NCBI GenBank assembly: GCA_016286345.1 | Contig: JAEESL010000004.1 | Coordinates: 1-57,856 of the forward strand | DNA: 57,856 nt | Origin: Dehalococcoidales bacterium | Lineage (GTDB): Bacteria > Chloroflexota > Dehalococcoidia > Dehalococcoidales > UBA1222 | Direction: 5' to 3' | Part shown: positions 16,708 through 26,455 of the stretch, one piece after another | Position numbering within the stretch: the first letter of the stretch is position 1 | How the letters are laid out: the number at the start of each line of letters is the position of its first letter | Made by a program: the position numbers and the translations under genes | Notes under the pieces: generated by a model | What the model saw: the letters and a program-made list of their open reading frames with translations, nothing else | The model's database searches: none | What the model was told of the DNA's origin: nothing

Positions 16708-19416
16708 ATGAACACTAATAAGAAATCTAACAGACTTATTTACCTGGCAACCGTTTTATTAGTCCTGATTTCCGTATTAGGTACATTCACCGGCTGCAGT
16801 AAGGAAACCGAATCCAATGAGATCAAATATAAGACCTTTGATGATTTTGCAGGTACATCCATCGGCAGTTCTCTCGGTGATGATTACGAATCACTGATAT
16901 TCGATACATTTCATGATATCACTCATAAAGAATACACTGACTTTCATGCCGCTCTGGTAGGTCTCGAACACAGACAGATTTCAGCAATGCTGACCCAGAA
17001 GCCCTGTGCACTGGCAGTCGCCGCAGAAAACAGTGAACTGGCAGTATTTCCTATTGTTGTTGATACAGAAAACACAAGTTTTCTTTTCAAATATGGAAGT
17101 GAACTGACTGCTCCTGTTTCAGCAATAATGAAACAAATGGATGAAGACGGGACGATTGCAGCTCTTCAGGAAAAGTGGCTTGATTTCGAAGGTGAGGATC
17201 CTGTTATAGATCCCTCTTTGAGAGACACTTCAGGAAGGACCGGCGGAAAGATCAGATTCCTTATTGACATTGCCGGAATTGTTCCTTTCGGTTACTTCGA
17301 TGCAGACGGACAGCCTACCGGTTATGAAGTTGAACTATTCCTGATGATCGCACAGAAATTAAATATGGATGTCGATATCAAGAGCATGGATCTTGTATCT
17401 TCCATGCAGGCACTTAAACAGGGAAAGGCCGATATGCTCGGCAGTAACATCCCTTATACAGCTGAGCGTGCTGAAGAATTTGATTTCTCATATCCCGACT
17501 GGGTGAATGATATTGTCCTCCTCTGCCAGAAAGCAGATATTATGGAGGTCGAAGAAGAGGAACATAAAAACTTCTTCCAAAGCATTGCAGACAGTTTTTA
17601 CAAGACATTCATCAGAGATGCCAGATGGAAACTTGTACTCAATGGTTTGCTCATTACATTACTGATCACATTCCTTTCCGGTATTTTCGGAACTGTTGTC
17701 GGATTTTTCTGGGCGATTGGTTTCAGAGCAAAGAAAAAATGGATTTCAACACCTCTGAAGGTCATATCAAAGTTTCTGTCCGGAGTGCCGAGTATCGTTA
17801 TACTTCTGCTGACTTATTATGTCGTATTTAAATCGATTGATATTGCTCCGCTCGCAGTAAGCATAATTGCCTTTACGGTCATATTCGGCAATAAGATTGC
17901 AGGGATGATCGACGGCGGTATTGCATCAGTCGGAAAAGGGCAGTGGGAAGCTGCAACAGCTCTTGGCCTGACCAGAAAACAGACCTATAACAAAGTCGTA
18001 TTTCCTCAGGTGATCCGTGCGATACTTCCGTCATACAAGGAAGCTTTCGGCGGCTTGCTTGAATCAACTTCCATTGTGGGTTACATCGCAATTGCAGACC
18101 TTACCAAAGCGGTTGATATCATCAGAAGCAGAACGTATGAAGCTTTCTTCCCGTTAATTGCTGATGCAGCGATATATTTCATGGTTTCATGGCTGATCAT
18201 ATTTATCTTTACTAAGATTGAGATCAAAGTTGATGTTTATAACAGGAAGCGTGCCCTCACACGCGGTGTTAATAAAAACGTAACGATCAAAAAAGGTATT
18301 TCCAATGTCGAAGGTGAAAAAGGCGAGGAAATCATTCGTCTTGAACATATAAAGAAAGTGTATCCGAAGGTGACTCCTCTTGTTGATGTCAATGGTATGA
18401 TCAAGAGGGGAGACGTTATTGCGATAGTCGGCCCTTCAGGCACAGGAAAGTCAACACTGCTTCGATTGATCAACCGTATGGAAGACCCGACCGAGGGTAA
18501 GATATATGCATTTGGACAGGATACCGATTCCGAAGATTACGATCTTGTTGAACTTCACAAAAATATGGGAATGGTCTTCCAGCATTTCAATCTGTTCACT
18601 CATCTGAACGTAATTGAAAATGTAATGCTTGCTCCTATGGTGGTCAATCACATGTCGGCACAGGAGGCATATGAAGCAGGTATGGGCCTGTTGAAAACAC
18701 TTGGTGTTGCGGAAAAGGCTTTGGTTTATCCTGATGAACTGTCAGGCGGCCAGATGCAGAGAGTCGCAATTGCAAGAGCAGTTGCCATGAATCCCCAGGT
18801 ACTTCTTTTTGATGAGCCGACAAGTGCACTCGACCCTGCGATGGTGGATGAAGTTATTGCAAGTATGAAGATTCTTGCAAAACGTGGATTGACAATGCTT
18901 GTCGTAACGCATGAAATGCAGCTTGCACGTGATATTTCCACAAGACTCTTCTACATGGATAAAGGTGAGATCTATGAAGAAGGTCCGACTGAGGAGATGT
19001 TTGAGAATGCCAAGCGTCACAGAACTCTTGCTTTCATCAACAGAATGAGAGTGCTTGAACTCACCATCTTCAGTGCCGATTATGACTTCCTGGCAATGAA
19101 CAAAAGGATCACTGTTTTCTGCGACAGACATGAGATCCCTCATGCCAGAAATGAACAGATACTCAGATGCTTTGAAGAAATCGTTGCAGTCAACATCGTT
19201 CCTAAACTTGAAACAGGTTCAAAGCTTCATGTATTCATCGATTATCAGAGTGACAGAAAAGAGCTCTCCATGGTCTTCAACTGGCGGGGTGCAAGATTTG
19301 AGCCTATGGTCGACGGTGATGAAATCTCGGTTATGATCATCAGAAAGAGTATTACACGTGACGATTATCGTTATGATGATGCTGACACCAGAAATATTTT
19401 CAAAGTCGTACTTTAA
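16708..19416 (+). CDS. single-chain polar amino-acid-type ABC transporter: lipoprotein SBP(s) + permease + ATPase + C-terminal RsbW-like domain
   Basis: Lipobox TFTGCS; SBP_bac_3-like GYFDADGQPTGYEVELFLMIA; permease KQWEAATALGLTRKQTY-type EAA loop (GQWEAATALGLTRKQTYNKVVFPQ); ATPase GPSGTGKST...LSGGQMQRVAIARA...LLFDEPTSALD; C-terminal domain similar to the RsbW-like protein. Confidence 0.92.
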   Translation: MNTNKKSNRLIYLATVLLVLISVLGTFTGCSKETESNEIKYKTFDDFAGTSIGSSLGDDYESLIFDTFHDITHKEYTDFHAALVGLEHRQISAMLTQKPCALAVAAENSELAVFPIVVDTENTSFLFKYGSELTAPVSAIMKQMDEDGTIAALQEKWLDFEGEDPVIDPSLRDTSGRTGGKIRFLIDIAGIVPFGYFDADGQPTGYEVELFLMIAQKLNMDVDIKSMDLVSSMQALKQGKADMLGSNIPYTAERAEEFDFSYPDWVNDIVLLCQKADIMEVEEEEHKNFFQSIADSFYKTFIRDARWKLVLNGLLITLLITFLSGIFGTVVGFFWAIGFRAKKKWISTPLKVISKFLSGVPSIVILLLTYYVVFKSIDIAPLAVSIIAFTVIFGNKIAGMIDGGIASVGKGQWEAATALGLTRKQTYNKVVFPQVIRAILPSYKEAFGGLLESTSIVGYIAIADLTKAVDIIRSRTYEAFFPLIADAAIYFMVSWLIIFIFTKIEIKVDVYNRKRALTRGVNKNVTIKKGISNVEGEKGEEIIRLEHIKKVYPKVTPLVDVNGMIKRGDVIAIVGPSGTGKSTLLRLINRMEDPTEGKIYAFGQDTDSEDYDLVELHKNMGMVFQHFNLFTHLNVIENVMLAPMVVNHMSAQEAYEAGMGLLKTLGVAEKALVYPDELSGGQMQRVAIARAVAMNPQVLLFDEPTSALDPAMVDEVIASMKILAKRGLTMLVVTHEMQLARDISTRLFYMDKGEIYEEGPTEEMFENAKRHRTLAFINRMRVLELTIFSADYDFLAMNKRITVFCDRHEIPHARNEQILRCFEEIVAVNIVPKLETGSKLHVFIDYQSDRKELSMVFNWRGARFEPMVDGDEISVMIIRKSITRDDYRYDDADTRNIFKVVL

Positions 19417-19446
19417 GTTATAATATTTTTTGGAAGGAATAGATCT

Positions 19447-19749
19447 ATGGATATTTCAAAAAGTGTAGAAAACAATGTATTAACATTTAAAATCTCCGGC
19501 AGACTTGATACTGTAACTGCTCCAAGCCTGGAGGCTGCAGTCAAGGAAGCTGTGACTCCTGAAACTTCAGGTATGATCTTTGATATGAGTGATCTTGAAT
19601 ATACATCTTCTGCAGGCTTAAGAGTTATTCTGATGTCCCATAAACTTATGTCTAAAACTGCTGAGGGATTCAAACTGATTAACGTATCAGCAGATGTCAG
19701 GGAAGTTCTTGAAATGACAGGTTTTCTTGATATCCTGACAATTGAATAG
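19447..19749 (+). CDS. STAS domain anti-sigma factor antagonist-like protein
   Basis: MIFDMSDLEYTSSAGLRVILMSHKLM. Confidence 0.93.
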   Translation: MDISKSVENNVLTFKISGRLDTVTAPSLEAAVKEAVTPETSGMIFDMSDLEYTSSAGLRVILMSHKLMSKTAEGFKLINVSADVREVLEMTGFLDILTIE

Positions 19750-19760
19750 ATTTTGAATTT

Positions 19761-19826
19761 AATCCTTCTGCTGTTGCCTATAACATGAATATGGTCGTGT
19801 TGCATCAAACAGAAGGATTTTTGTTT
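19761..19826 (+). terminator. terminator-like long hairpin after STAS gene
   Basis: aatccttctg (19761-19770) pairs cagaaggatt (19810-19819), inner GU-containing stem, followed by T-rich tract. Confidence 0.6.
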
Positions 19827-19857
19827 TTGTATAATAGAATAAAGGATCGTAATAATA

Positions 19858-20088
19858 ATGCTTTCAGTTGTGGCATTGGTAATAAGCATAGTAGGCATAC
19901 TGGTATCACTGATACCGTTTGCCAATCTTTTTACTCTTTTTATTCCTCTGGTCGGAATAGTACTGGGGGCTCTGGCCACACATTTTTCAGACCGCAAGGG
20001 AATGGCGGTAGCCAGCATCATTCTTGGCGTGCTGGGAATAGGTGTTTCAGCCGCAGTTATGATCTGGGTTATTAACTTCTTATCCTGA
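19858..20088 (+). CDS. small DUF4190-like membrane protein
   Basis: 76 aa, two to three TM segments with GxxLGxLATHFSDRKGMAVASIILG pattern. Confidence 0.65.
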   Translation: MLSVVALVISIVGILVSLIPFANLFTLFIPLVGIVLGALATHFSDRKGMAVASIILGVLGIGVSAAVMIWVINFLS

Positions 20089-20099
20089 TAAGCTGACTT

Positions 20100-22757
20100 C
20101 TATTTTTCAAGGCTTTTGATGTGATCTCTGAGCTTTTCCTGCTTCTCAAGAACTGCATCGAGTCTTGCCTGTTCCTTATCAATGACCTGCTTTGGAGCTC
20201 TTGATAAGAATGACTCATCCTTGAGATGTTTCTCGAGTCTTGCCTGTTCGTTGACTGCTTCAGTTAATTCCTTGTTCAGTTTTGCAAGCTGTGCTTCAAG
20301 ATCGAACAGCTTTGCCATAGGGATAATGATCTCTGCATTGGGAAGAACTTCAACGATGGCCTGGCCGGGGGTTTCTTCATTTCGTTTTTCTTCAAATGAA
20401 ACATCTGCCTTGGCGAGTACTGAAACAGCCTTTGAATAGTGAGTGAAGGTTGATGCAAGATCACCGCAGTAGATGGTTGCACCGATTACTTTGTTGATAT
20501 CAACATCATATTCACTTCTGACATTTCGCAGAACACGGACGATCTCAGTAAGAGTATCCATTTTTTCTTCATCTTCAGAATAATCCCATGCTTCATTCCA
20601 CTGAGGATATTCCGTGATCATAACTGAAGAAGGAGTGTCTGTAAGATTGGCTGCCTTCTTTATTGACTGCCATAATTCTTCAGTAATGAAGGGCATAATA
20701 GGATGGAGCAGTCTGAGGGATTGTTCGATTACTGTGAGAAGTACAGGCAATGGTGAATTGGCATCATTGCTGTTAAGACGTACCTTTGCGATTTCAATGT
20801 ACCAGTCGCAGATCTCTCCCCAGATGAAGTCATGGATGCATCTGACTGCTTCACCGAACTGGAAATCCTGGAGCATCTGATTCATTTCTCTGGTTGTTTT
20901 ATTGAGGCGTGAAAGAATCCATTTGTCTTCAAGAGTAAGTTTTGAGGAATCAATTGCAGTTGTTGAATTTTCATCCGTATATCGCAGTACGAATCGTACG
21001 GCATTATAGAGTTTATTGGCGAAGTTACGTCCTGCTTCGATCTTTGTCTTTCCAAGTTTGGAATCGTTGCCGGGAGTGATACCTGATATGACAGAGAATC
21101 TTAATGCATCGGCTCCATATTCATTGATGACGACCAGAGGATCAATTACATTGCCTTTGGTCTTGCTCATTTTTTCGCCTTTTTCATCTCTGATGAGACC
21201 GTGCAGATAAACATGATGGAACGGTACCTTGCCGGTGTTCTCAATACCCATCATGATCATACGTGCGACCCAGAAGAAGAGGATGTCATATGCTGTTTCC
21301 ATAACGGAAGTAGGGTAGAAATACTCAAAATCTTCTGTCTTATTGGGCCATCCGAGTGTTGAATGAGGCCAGAGACCTGATGAGAACCATGTGTCGAGTA
21401 CATCATCATCCTGATGGATGTGTGTTGAATGGCATGCTTCGCATTCAGTCGGTGTTTCAATGGAACATGTCATATGCTTGCAGTCATCGCAATACCATAC
21501 AGGGATTCTGTGTCCCCACCACAGCTGTCTTGAAATACACCAGTCACGGATGTTTTCCATCCAGTTGAGATATACCTTGGTGAATCTCTCAGGAACGATC
21601 GTGATCTCACCGGATTTAACTGCTTCGATGGCAGGTTCTGCCAACGGCTGGATTTTTACAAACCACTGGCTTGATACCTGTGGTTCAATTGTTGTCCTGC
21701 ATCTCTGACAGTGTCCGACGGCATGAACATGGTCTTCGATCTTGGTAAGATAGCCCTGGTCTTCCAGATCTTTGACTATCTTGATTCTGGCATCTTCTCT
21801 GCTGAGACCTTTATATGCACCGCCGTTCTCATTGATGCATGCATGTTCATCGAAAATATTGATTATGGGCAGATTGTGTCTCTGACCGATCTCAAAGTCA
21901 TTGGGGTCGTGGGCAGGAGTGGTTTTTACTGCGCCTGTACCGAAATCGATGCCGACTACATCATCTGCAACAATAGGGATCCTTCGGCCTACCAGAGGAA
22001 GTATCAGTTCCTTGCCGATCACATCCTTGTATCTTTCATCTTCCGGGTTAACAGCAACACCGGTATCGCCGAGAATAGTCTCAGGCCTTGTGGTGGCTAC
22101 TGTAATGAATTTTGATGGGTCATCGGCAAACGGGTATCGGATATACCAAAGCTTGCCTTTTTCGTCCATATGATCGACTTCAAGGTCTGAGAGCGCTGTC
22201 GTACAGCGGGGACACCAGTTGGTGATCCTTTCACCCTTGTAAATAAGACCTTTGTCATAAAGATGCTTGAATGTTGTTCGTACAGCCAGAGATGGACCGG
22301 GATCGAGGGTAAATGCTGCACGTGTGTTGTCATAGGATACGCCTAATCTGGTGTGCTGATTTGCAATGTGTGAACGGCAGTTTCCGACCCATTCCCACAT
22401 TCTCTTCATGAATGCTTCTCTTCCGATTTCCTGTCGGGTCTTGCCTTCCTTGGCGAGAGCGCGTTCCACAACTACCTGTGCGGCAATACCTGCATGATCT
22501 GTGCCGGGAAGCCATAATGTCGGTTCACCCAGCATTCTGTGATATCTGACCATGATGTCTTCAAGTGTGGCGGTCAGTGCATGACCGAGATGAAGATCAC
22601 CGGTGATATTGGGAGGCGGCTGGATCAGGACAAACGGTTTTTTCGATTTGTCGATCTTGGGTGTGAAATAGCCGTTGGCCAGCCAGTAGTCATACCACTT
22701 CTTTTCATTCTGTTTTGCATCATATGCTTTTGGAAGTTCGCTCTCATTATCAATCAT
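20100..22757 (-). CDS. valS: valyl-tRNA synthetase
   Basis: PPPNITGDLHLGHAL (HIGH), GEKMSKTKGNVIDP (KMSKS), WLPGTDHAGIAAQ, C-terminal coiled coil. Confidence 0.97.
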   Translation of the reverse strand: MIDNESELPKAYDAKQNEKKWYDYWLANGYFTPKIDKSKKPFVLIQPPPNITGDLHLGHALTATLEDIMVRYHRMLGEPTLWLPGTDHAGIAAQVVVERALAKEGKTRQEIGREAFMKRMWEWVGNCRSHIANQHTRLGVSYDNTRAAFTLDPGPSLAVRTTFKHLYDKGLIYKGERITNWCPRCTTALSDLEVDHMDEKGKLWYIRYPFADDPSKFITVATTRPETILGDTGVAVNPEDERYKDVIGKELILPLVGRRIPIVADDVVGIDFGTGAVKTTPAHDPNDFEIGQRHNLPIINIFDEHACINENGGAYKGLSREDARIKIVKDLEDQGYLTKIEDHVHAVGHCQRCRTTIEPQVSSQWFVKIQPLAEPAIEAVKSGEITIVPERFTKVYLNWMENIRDWCISRQLWWGHRIPVWYCDDCKHMTCSIETPTECEACHSTHIHQDDDVLDTWFSSGLWPHSTLGWPNKTEDFEYFYPTSVMETAYDILFFWVARMIMMGIENTGKVPFHHVYLHGLIRDEKGEKMSKTKGNVIDPLVVINEYGADALRFSVISGITPGNDSKLGKTKIEAGRNFANKLYNAVRFVLRYTDENSTTAIDSSKLTLEDKWILSRLNKTTREMNQMLQDFQFGEAVRCIHDFIWGEICDWYIEIAKVRLNSNDANSPLPVLLTVIEQSLRLLHPIMPFITEELWQSIKKAANLTDTPSSVMITEYPQWNEAWDYSEDEEKMDTLTEIVRVLRNVRSEYDVDINKVIGATIYCGDLASTFTHYSKAVSVLAKADVSFEEKRNEETPGQAIVEVLPNAEIIIPMAKLFDLEAQLAKLNKELTEAVNEQARLEKHLKDESFLSRAPKQVIDKEQARLDAVLEKQEKLRDHIKSLEK

Positions 22758-22772
22758 GGGTACGTATCCTCT

Positions 22773-23960
22773 TTATTTAGTCCATTTTGGGTTTGAAACA
22801 AGCCAGTCGCAGATGACATCCGAGACTTTGCGCTTTGTCATTATGGGTAATTCGTTGATATTTTCATTGCCGTCAATAAGAGTGACCTTATTGTATTCGG
22901 AACCGAAGCCCCAGGCATCCTGCGTGATATCATTGGCAACGATCAGATCAAGCTCTTTCTTATGCAGCTTTTCGATTGCATTCCGGATGATATCATTGCT
23001 TTCTGCGGCAAAACCGATTTTTATCATATCTTCCTTTACCTGGGAAAGAATATCGGTATTCTTTGACAGATGCAGATCAAGTTCCTGATCGCTCTTCTTG
23101 ATTTTCTGTTTAGCAACATTGCTTGGTTTGTAATCGGAAACTGCAGCCGTCATCATCAGGGCGTCCGCATCCTTGCATGCCTTGACAACTTCGGCACACA
23201 TTTCGTCGGCTGTATTGACCGGAATAATATCCATGCCGGCAGGGTAGTCCATGGTGGATGCAGTTATAAGAGTGACGAGTGCGCCTCTGTCTCTTGCTGC
23301 TTCAGCAAGGGCATGGCCCATCTTGCCTGATGATCTGTTTGAAATGAATCTTACCGGGTCGATCGGTTCTCTGGTGCCTCCGGCTGTAATAACAACCTTT
23401 TTGCCGGCCATATCTCCGCTTCTTCCGATAACCGTACGGATTATTCCGAGTATGTGATGAGTTTCAGCAAGCTTTCCTTTACCGTAAACACCGCAGGCCA
23501 GCCTTCCTTCGACAGGCTCAATGAAGATAAAACCTCTGTCCTTGAGCTTCTGTATGTTCTCCTGGGTTATAGCATTTTCATACATGTTGACGTTCATCGC
23601 GGGAGCAATTACAACAGGTGATCTGGTAGCAAGCACCACATCGGTGAGAAGATCATCTGCATAACCGTTGGCAAGCTTTGCAATGATGTTTGCGGTTGCC
23701 GGTGCAATGAGTACGACGTCAGCTTTCTGGGCAAGATCGATATGAACGACACCTTCGTTGCTCTCATCCCACAGACTGGTATAGACTTTTCGTCTGGTCA
23801 AAGTCTGAAAAGTCAGAGGAGTGACAAATTCCTGTGCTGATCGAGTCATTACTACATCAACATTGGCTCCATCCTGTGTAAGTTTGTTGGCAATATCTAC
23901 AGCTTTGTAAGCAGCGATACTTCCTGTCACACCAATGACAATGTTTGAGTCTTTAATCAT
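22773..23960 (-). CDS. coaBC: bifunctional phosphopantothenoylcysteine decarboxylase/synthetase
   Basis: GVTGSIAAYKAVDI, APAMNVNMYEN, ITAGGTREPIDPVRFISNRSSGKMG. Confidence 0.96.
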   Translation of the reverse strand: MIKDSNIVIGVTGSIAAYKAVDIANKLTQDGANVDVVMTRSAQEFVTPLTFQTLTRRKVYTSLWDESNEGVVHIDLAQKADVVLIAPATANIIAKLANGYADDLLTDVVLATRSPVVIAPAMNVNMYENAITQENIQKLKDRGFIFIEPVEGRLACGVYGKGKLAETHHILGIIRTVIGRSGDMAGKKVVITAGGTREPIDPVRFISNRSSGKMGHALAEAARDRGALVTLITASTMDYPAGMDIIPVNTADEMCAEVVKACKDADALMMTAAVSDYKPSNVAKQKIKKSDQELDLHLSKNTDILSQVKEDMIKIGFAAESNDIIRNAIEKLHKKELDLIVANDITQDAWGFGSEYNKVTLIDGNENINELPIMTKRKVSDVICDWLVSNPKWTK

Positions 23961-24026
23961 GCCGACCTCCGTGCCAGTTTACTGAATAATTTTTAATTAT
24001 ATAACTTAATTACTGACCAACAAAAA

Positions 24027-24791
24027 TCAGATGTTGTTTTCAAATATAATTCTCAGTCCGTCAAGTGTAAGATACGGATTTATATCATCAAAAATGGCTG
24101 TGTGATGTCCGATAAGTGTTGCTCTTCCGCCGGTTGCAACAACAATACAGTCATCATTGAATTCAGTCTTTACTTTTCTGGTAATTCCTTCAATTATGCT
24201 TAAATAGCCGTTGAGAAGACCTGACTGCATTGCACTGGTCGTGGATTTACCGATAACAGGCGGTTTCTCGCTGACGTTGATCTGAGGAAGCAGAGCTGTC
24301 TTAGCCGACATGCTTTCAGCGATCATATCAATGCCGGGTGCGATGACACCTCCGATATATTCACCGTTTTCAGTAATGATATCAAATGTGGTTGCTGTAC
24401 CCATATCGACTGCAATCACATTTTTCTTGTACAAATGATGTGCTGCAACTGCATTGGCGATTCTGTCCGCACCGACTTCCTTGGGGTTATCTATCCTTAT
24501 TTTGATTCCGGTCTTTACCCCTGAAGCTACGATGAGAGGAGAAATCCGGAAATATTTATTCATGGTTTCATCGATGAGTTTTGTCAGTTTCGGTACTACC
24601 GATCCGATCGAACATTGGTCTATTTTGTTTATATCAATTCCGCTGAATTCAATGAGGTTTCTTATATCCAGCCAGTATTCATCCACTGTTCGGATCGTAT
24701 TTGAAGACAGGCTCCATGTGTGGAGCAGCTTATCCTTGTCGAATAAGCCCAAAACAATCTGAGTGTTCCCGATATCAATGGCTAATAACAT
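24027..24791 (-). CDS. coaX: type III pantothenate kinase
   Basis: LLAIDIGNTQIVLG, GADRIANAVAAHHLY, IAVDMGTATTFD. Confidence 0.96.
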   Translation of the reverse strand: MLLAIDIGNTQIVLGLFDKDKLLHTWSLSSNTIRTVDEYWLDIRNLIEFSGIDINKIDQCSIGSVVPKLTKLIDETMNKYFRISPLIVASGVKTGIKIRIDNPKEVGADRIANAVAAHHLYKKNVIAVDMGTATTFDIITENGEYIGGVIAPGIDMIAESMSAKTALLPQINVSEKPPVIGKSTTSAMQSGLLNGYLSIIEGITRKVKTEFNDDCIVVATGGRATLIGHHTAIFDDINPYLTLDGLRIIFENNI

Positions 24792-26343
24792 TCTTTTCTC
24801 CGTTTTTCATTGTCTTGATCGCTAATGGTATCTGTTTAATTAGATCTGATGCAATTATACCTGTATCTCCATATTCGGACCTGAGCTGTTCTGCAGTTTC
24901 CCCATGTATGCATACTCCTGCACAGGCAGCTTCAAATGATTCTAATCCCTGAGCCATAAGAGAAGCTATTATTCCGGCCAGGACATCTCCTGATCCGGCT
25001 GTTGCTAGACAGGGATTCGAATAAGGACTGACTGCGGCTCTTCCGTCAGGTGATGCGATCACTGTATGTGCGCCTTTGAGAACGACGATATGTCCCCATT
25101 TATCAGCAGCTTTTATTGCAGTGTCGATTCTGTTCTTATTGATCGTTTCTGTATCTGTACCGGTGAGTCTGGACATCTCTCCTGTATGAGGAGTAAGCAC
25201 AGCCGGTTTCTTAAAACCTTTCCACCAATTCTCCCGGGTTGAAAGAATGTTCAGCCCGTCTGCATCTATAAGACAGCTGATGCCGCTTTCCTTGACTGCA
25301 TCGATTGCTATGGTGACGGTATCTTCCGCAAATTGTGATCTTCCCAGGCCGCATCCGATCAGTACTGCCTGATGTCTGCATACTGCTTCTCTGATGCATT
25401 CAGGTCCGTTGTCTGTAATAAGATATGTGATTTCGGGGTAGACCGTTGCGACTACTGTCTGAAGCTGTTTTGATGCAGCCTGGGTAACAAGTCCGCATCC
25501 GCTTCTTATTGCTGAACCGCCGCTGAGAACTGCTGCACCGATGTACTGGTCTGATCCCGTAATCGAGAGAAGTTTGCCGAAAGTTCCCTTATGTGCATTC
25601 AGAGGTCTCTCGGGCAGAATGCCTTTTATCAGTTCATTCGTAAGATACTCAGATGAGTTATTCTTAAATGAATTATCCCTGGAAGGGGAGGAATAATGAT
25701 CTGAAATATCAGTGTTTGTGTAAAAAATATCTGAAACGATCAGTTTTCCGATATATGCAGAATTGTCTGCAGCCAGCAGTCCGTATTTGGGGAGCCCCAT
25801 AGTTACTGTGATATCTGCTGCAACGGTATGTTTATCAACGATTCCGTTATCATTGATCCCGGTCGGAAGATCGATTGCAATGACCTGTAAATTCTTTGTT
25901 TTTCTGACATCCGAAACCAAGTCCAGGATTTCTGCAATTGTTCCTTCAATTGGTCTGCTCTGACCGGTTCCGAGTATTGAATCAATAATGATATCAGATG
26001 TCAGCAGTACTTCTTTTGCTCGGTCTTCGTTTTCCCAGAAGTTGAACTGTTCGATCTTTGTCTGTCTGATCAGTGAGGTATTGAGGTCATCCTCTTTTCT
26101 TTCGCAGATAAAGATGACTTTGATATTGTATTTCTTTTCATTGAGAAGTCTTGCGATTACAAGTCCGTCGCCGCCATTGTTTCCCGGTCCTACGAGGATA
26201 GCGATCTGACACGGTCCGATCATTCCGCAGATGATGTCGGCAACAGCCTGCCCGGCATTTTCCATCAGGACATATTCCGGTATGCCGGCTTCAATGGCTT
26301 TCTTCTCGAAATTCTTCATTTCAGATGAATTGACTATCTGCAT
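24775..26343 (-). CDS. nnr: bifunctional NAD(P)H-hydrate epimerase / ADP-dependent dehydratase
   Basis: GPGNNGGDGLVIARLL, GSGDVLAGIIASL; start set at MQIVNSSEM. Confidence 0.95.
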   Translation of the reverse strand: MQIVNSSEMKNFEKKAIEAGIPEYVLMENAGQAVADIICGMIGPCQIAILVGPGNNGGDGLVIARLLNEKKYNIKVIFICERKEDDLNTSLIRQTKIEQFNFWENEDRAKEVLLTSDIIIDSILGTGQSRPIEGTIAEILDLVSDVRKTKNLQVIAIDLPTGINDNGIVDKHTVAADITVTMGLPKYGLLAADNSAYIGKLIVSDIFYTNTDISDHYSSPSRDNSFKNNSSEYLTNELIKGILPERPLNAHKGTFGKLLSITGSDQYIGAAVLSGGSAIRSGCGLVTQAASKQLQTVVATVYPEITYLITDNGPECIREAVCRHQAVLIGCGLGRSQFAEDTVTIAIDAVKESGISCLIDADGLNILSTRENWWKGFKKPAVLTPHTGEMSRLTGTDTETINKNRIDTAIKAADKWGHIVVLKGAHTVIASPDGRAAVSPYSNPCLATAGSGDVLAGIIASLMAQGLESFEAACAGVCIHGETAEQLRSEYGDTGIIASDLIKQIPLAIKTMKNGEKNVISH

Positions 26344-26455
26344 GATCTGTACCTGAAAAACAATTTGTCTACATATATTAATAAGAAACAATTGTCCTTT
26401 GCAAAATTATTGTGTAAAATAGGCAAGAATCTATGTCGGAGAAAGGACGCAAAAC

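Noticed and set aside
20182-22333. Multiple nested ORFs over valS on both strands
   Set aside because: Shadow ORFs of a clear 885-aa valyl-tRNA synthetase.
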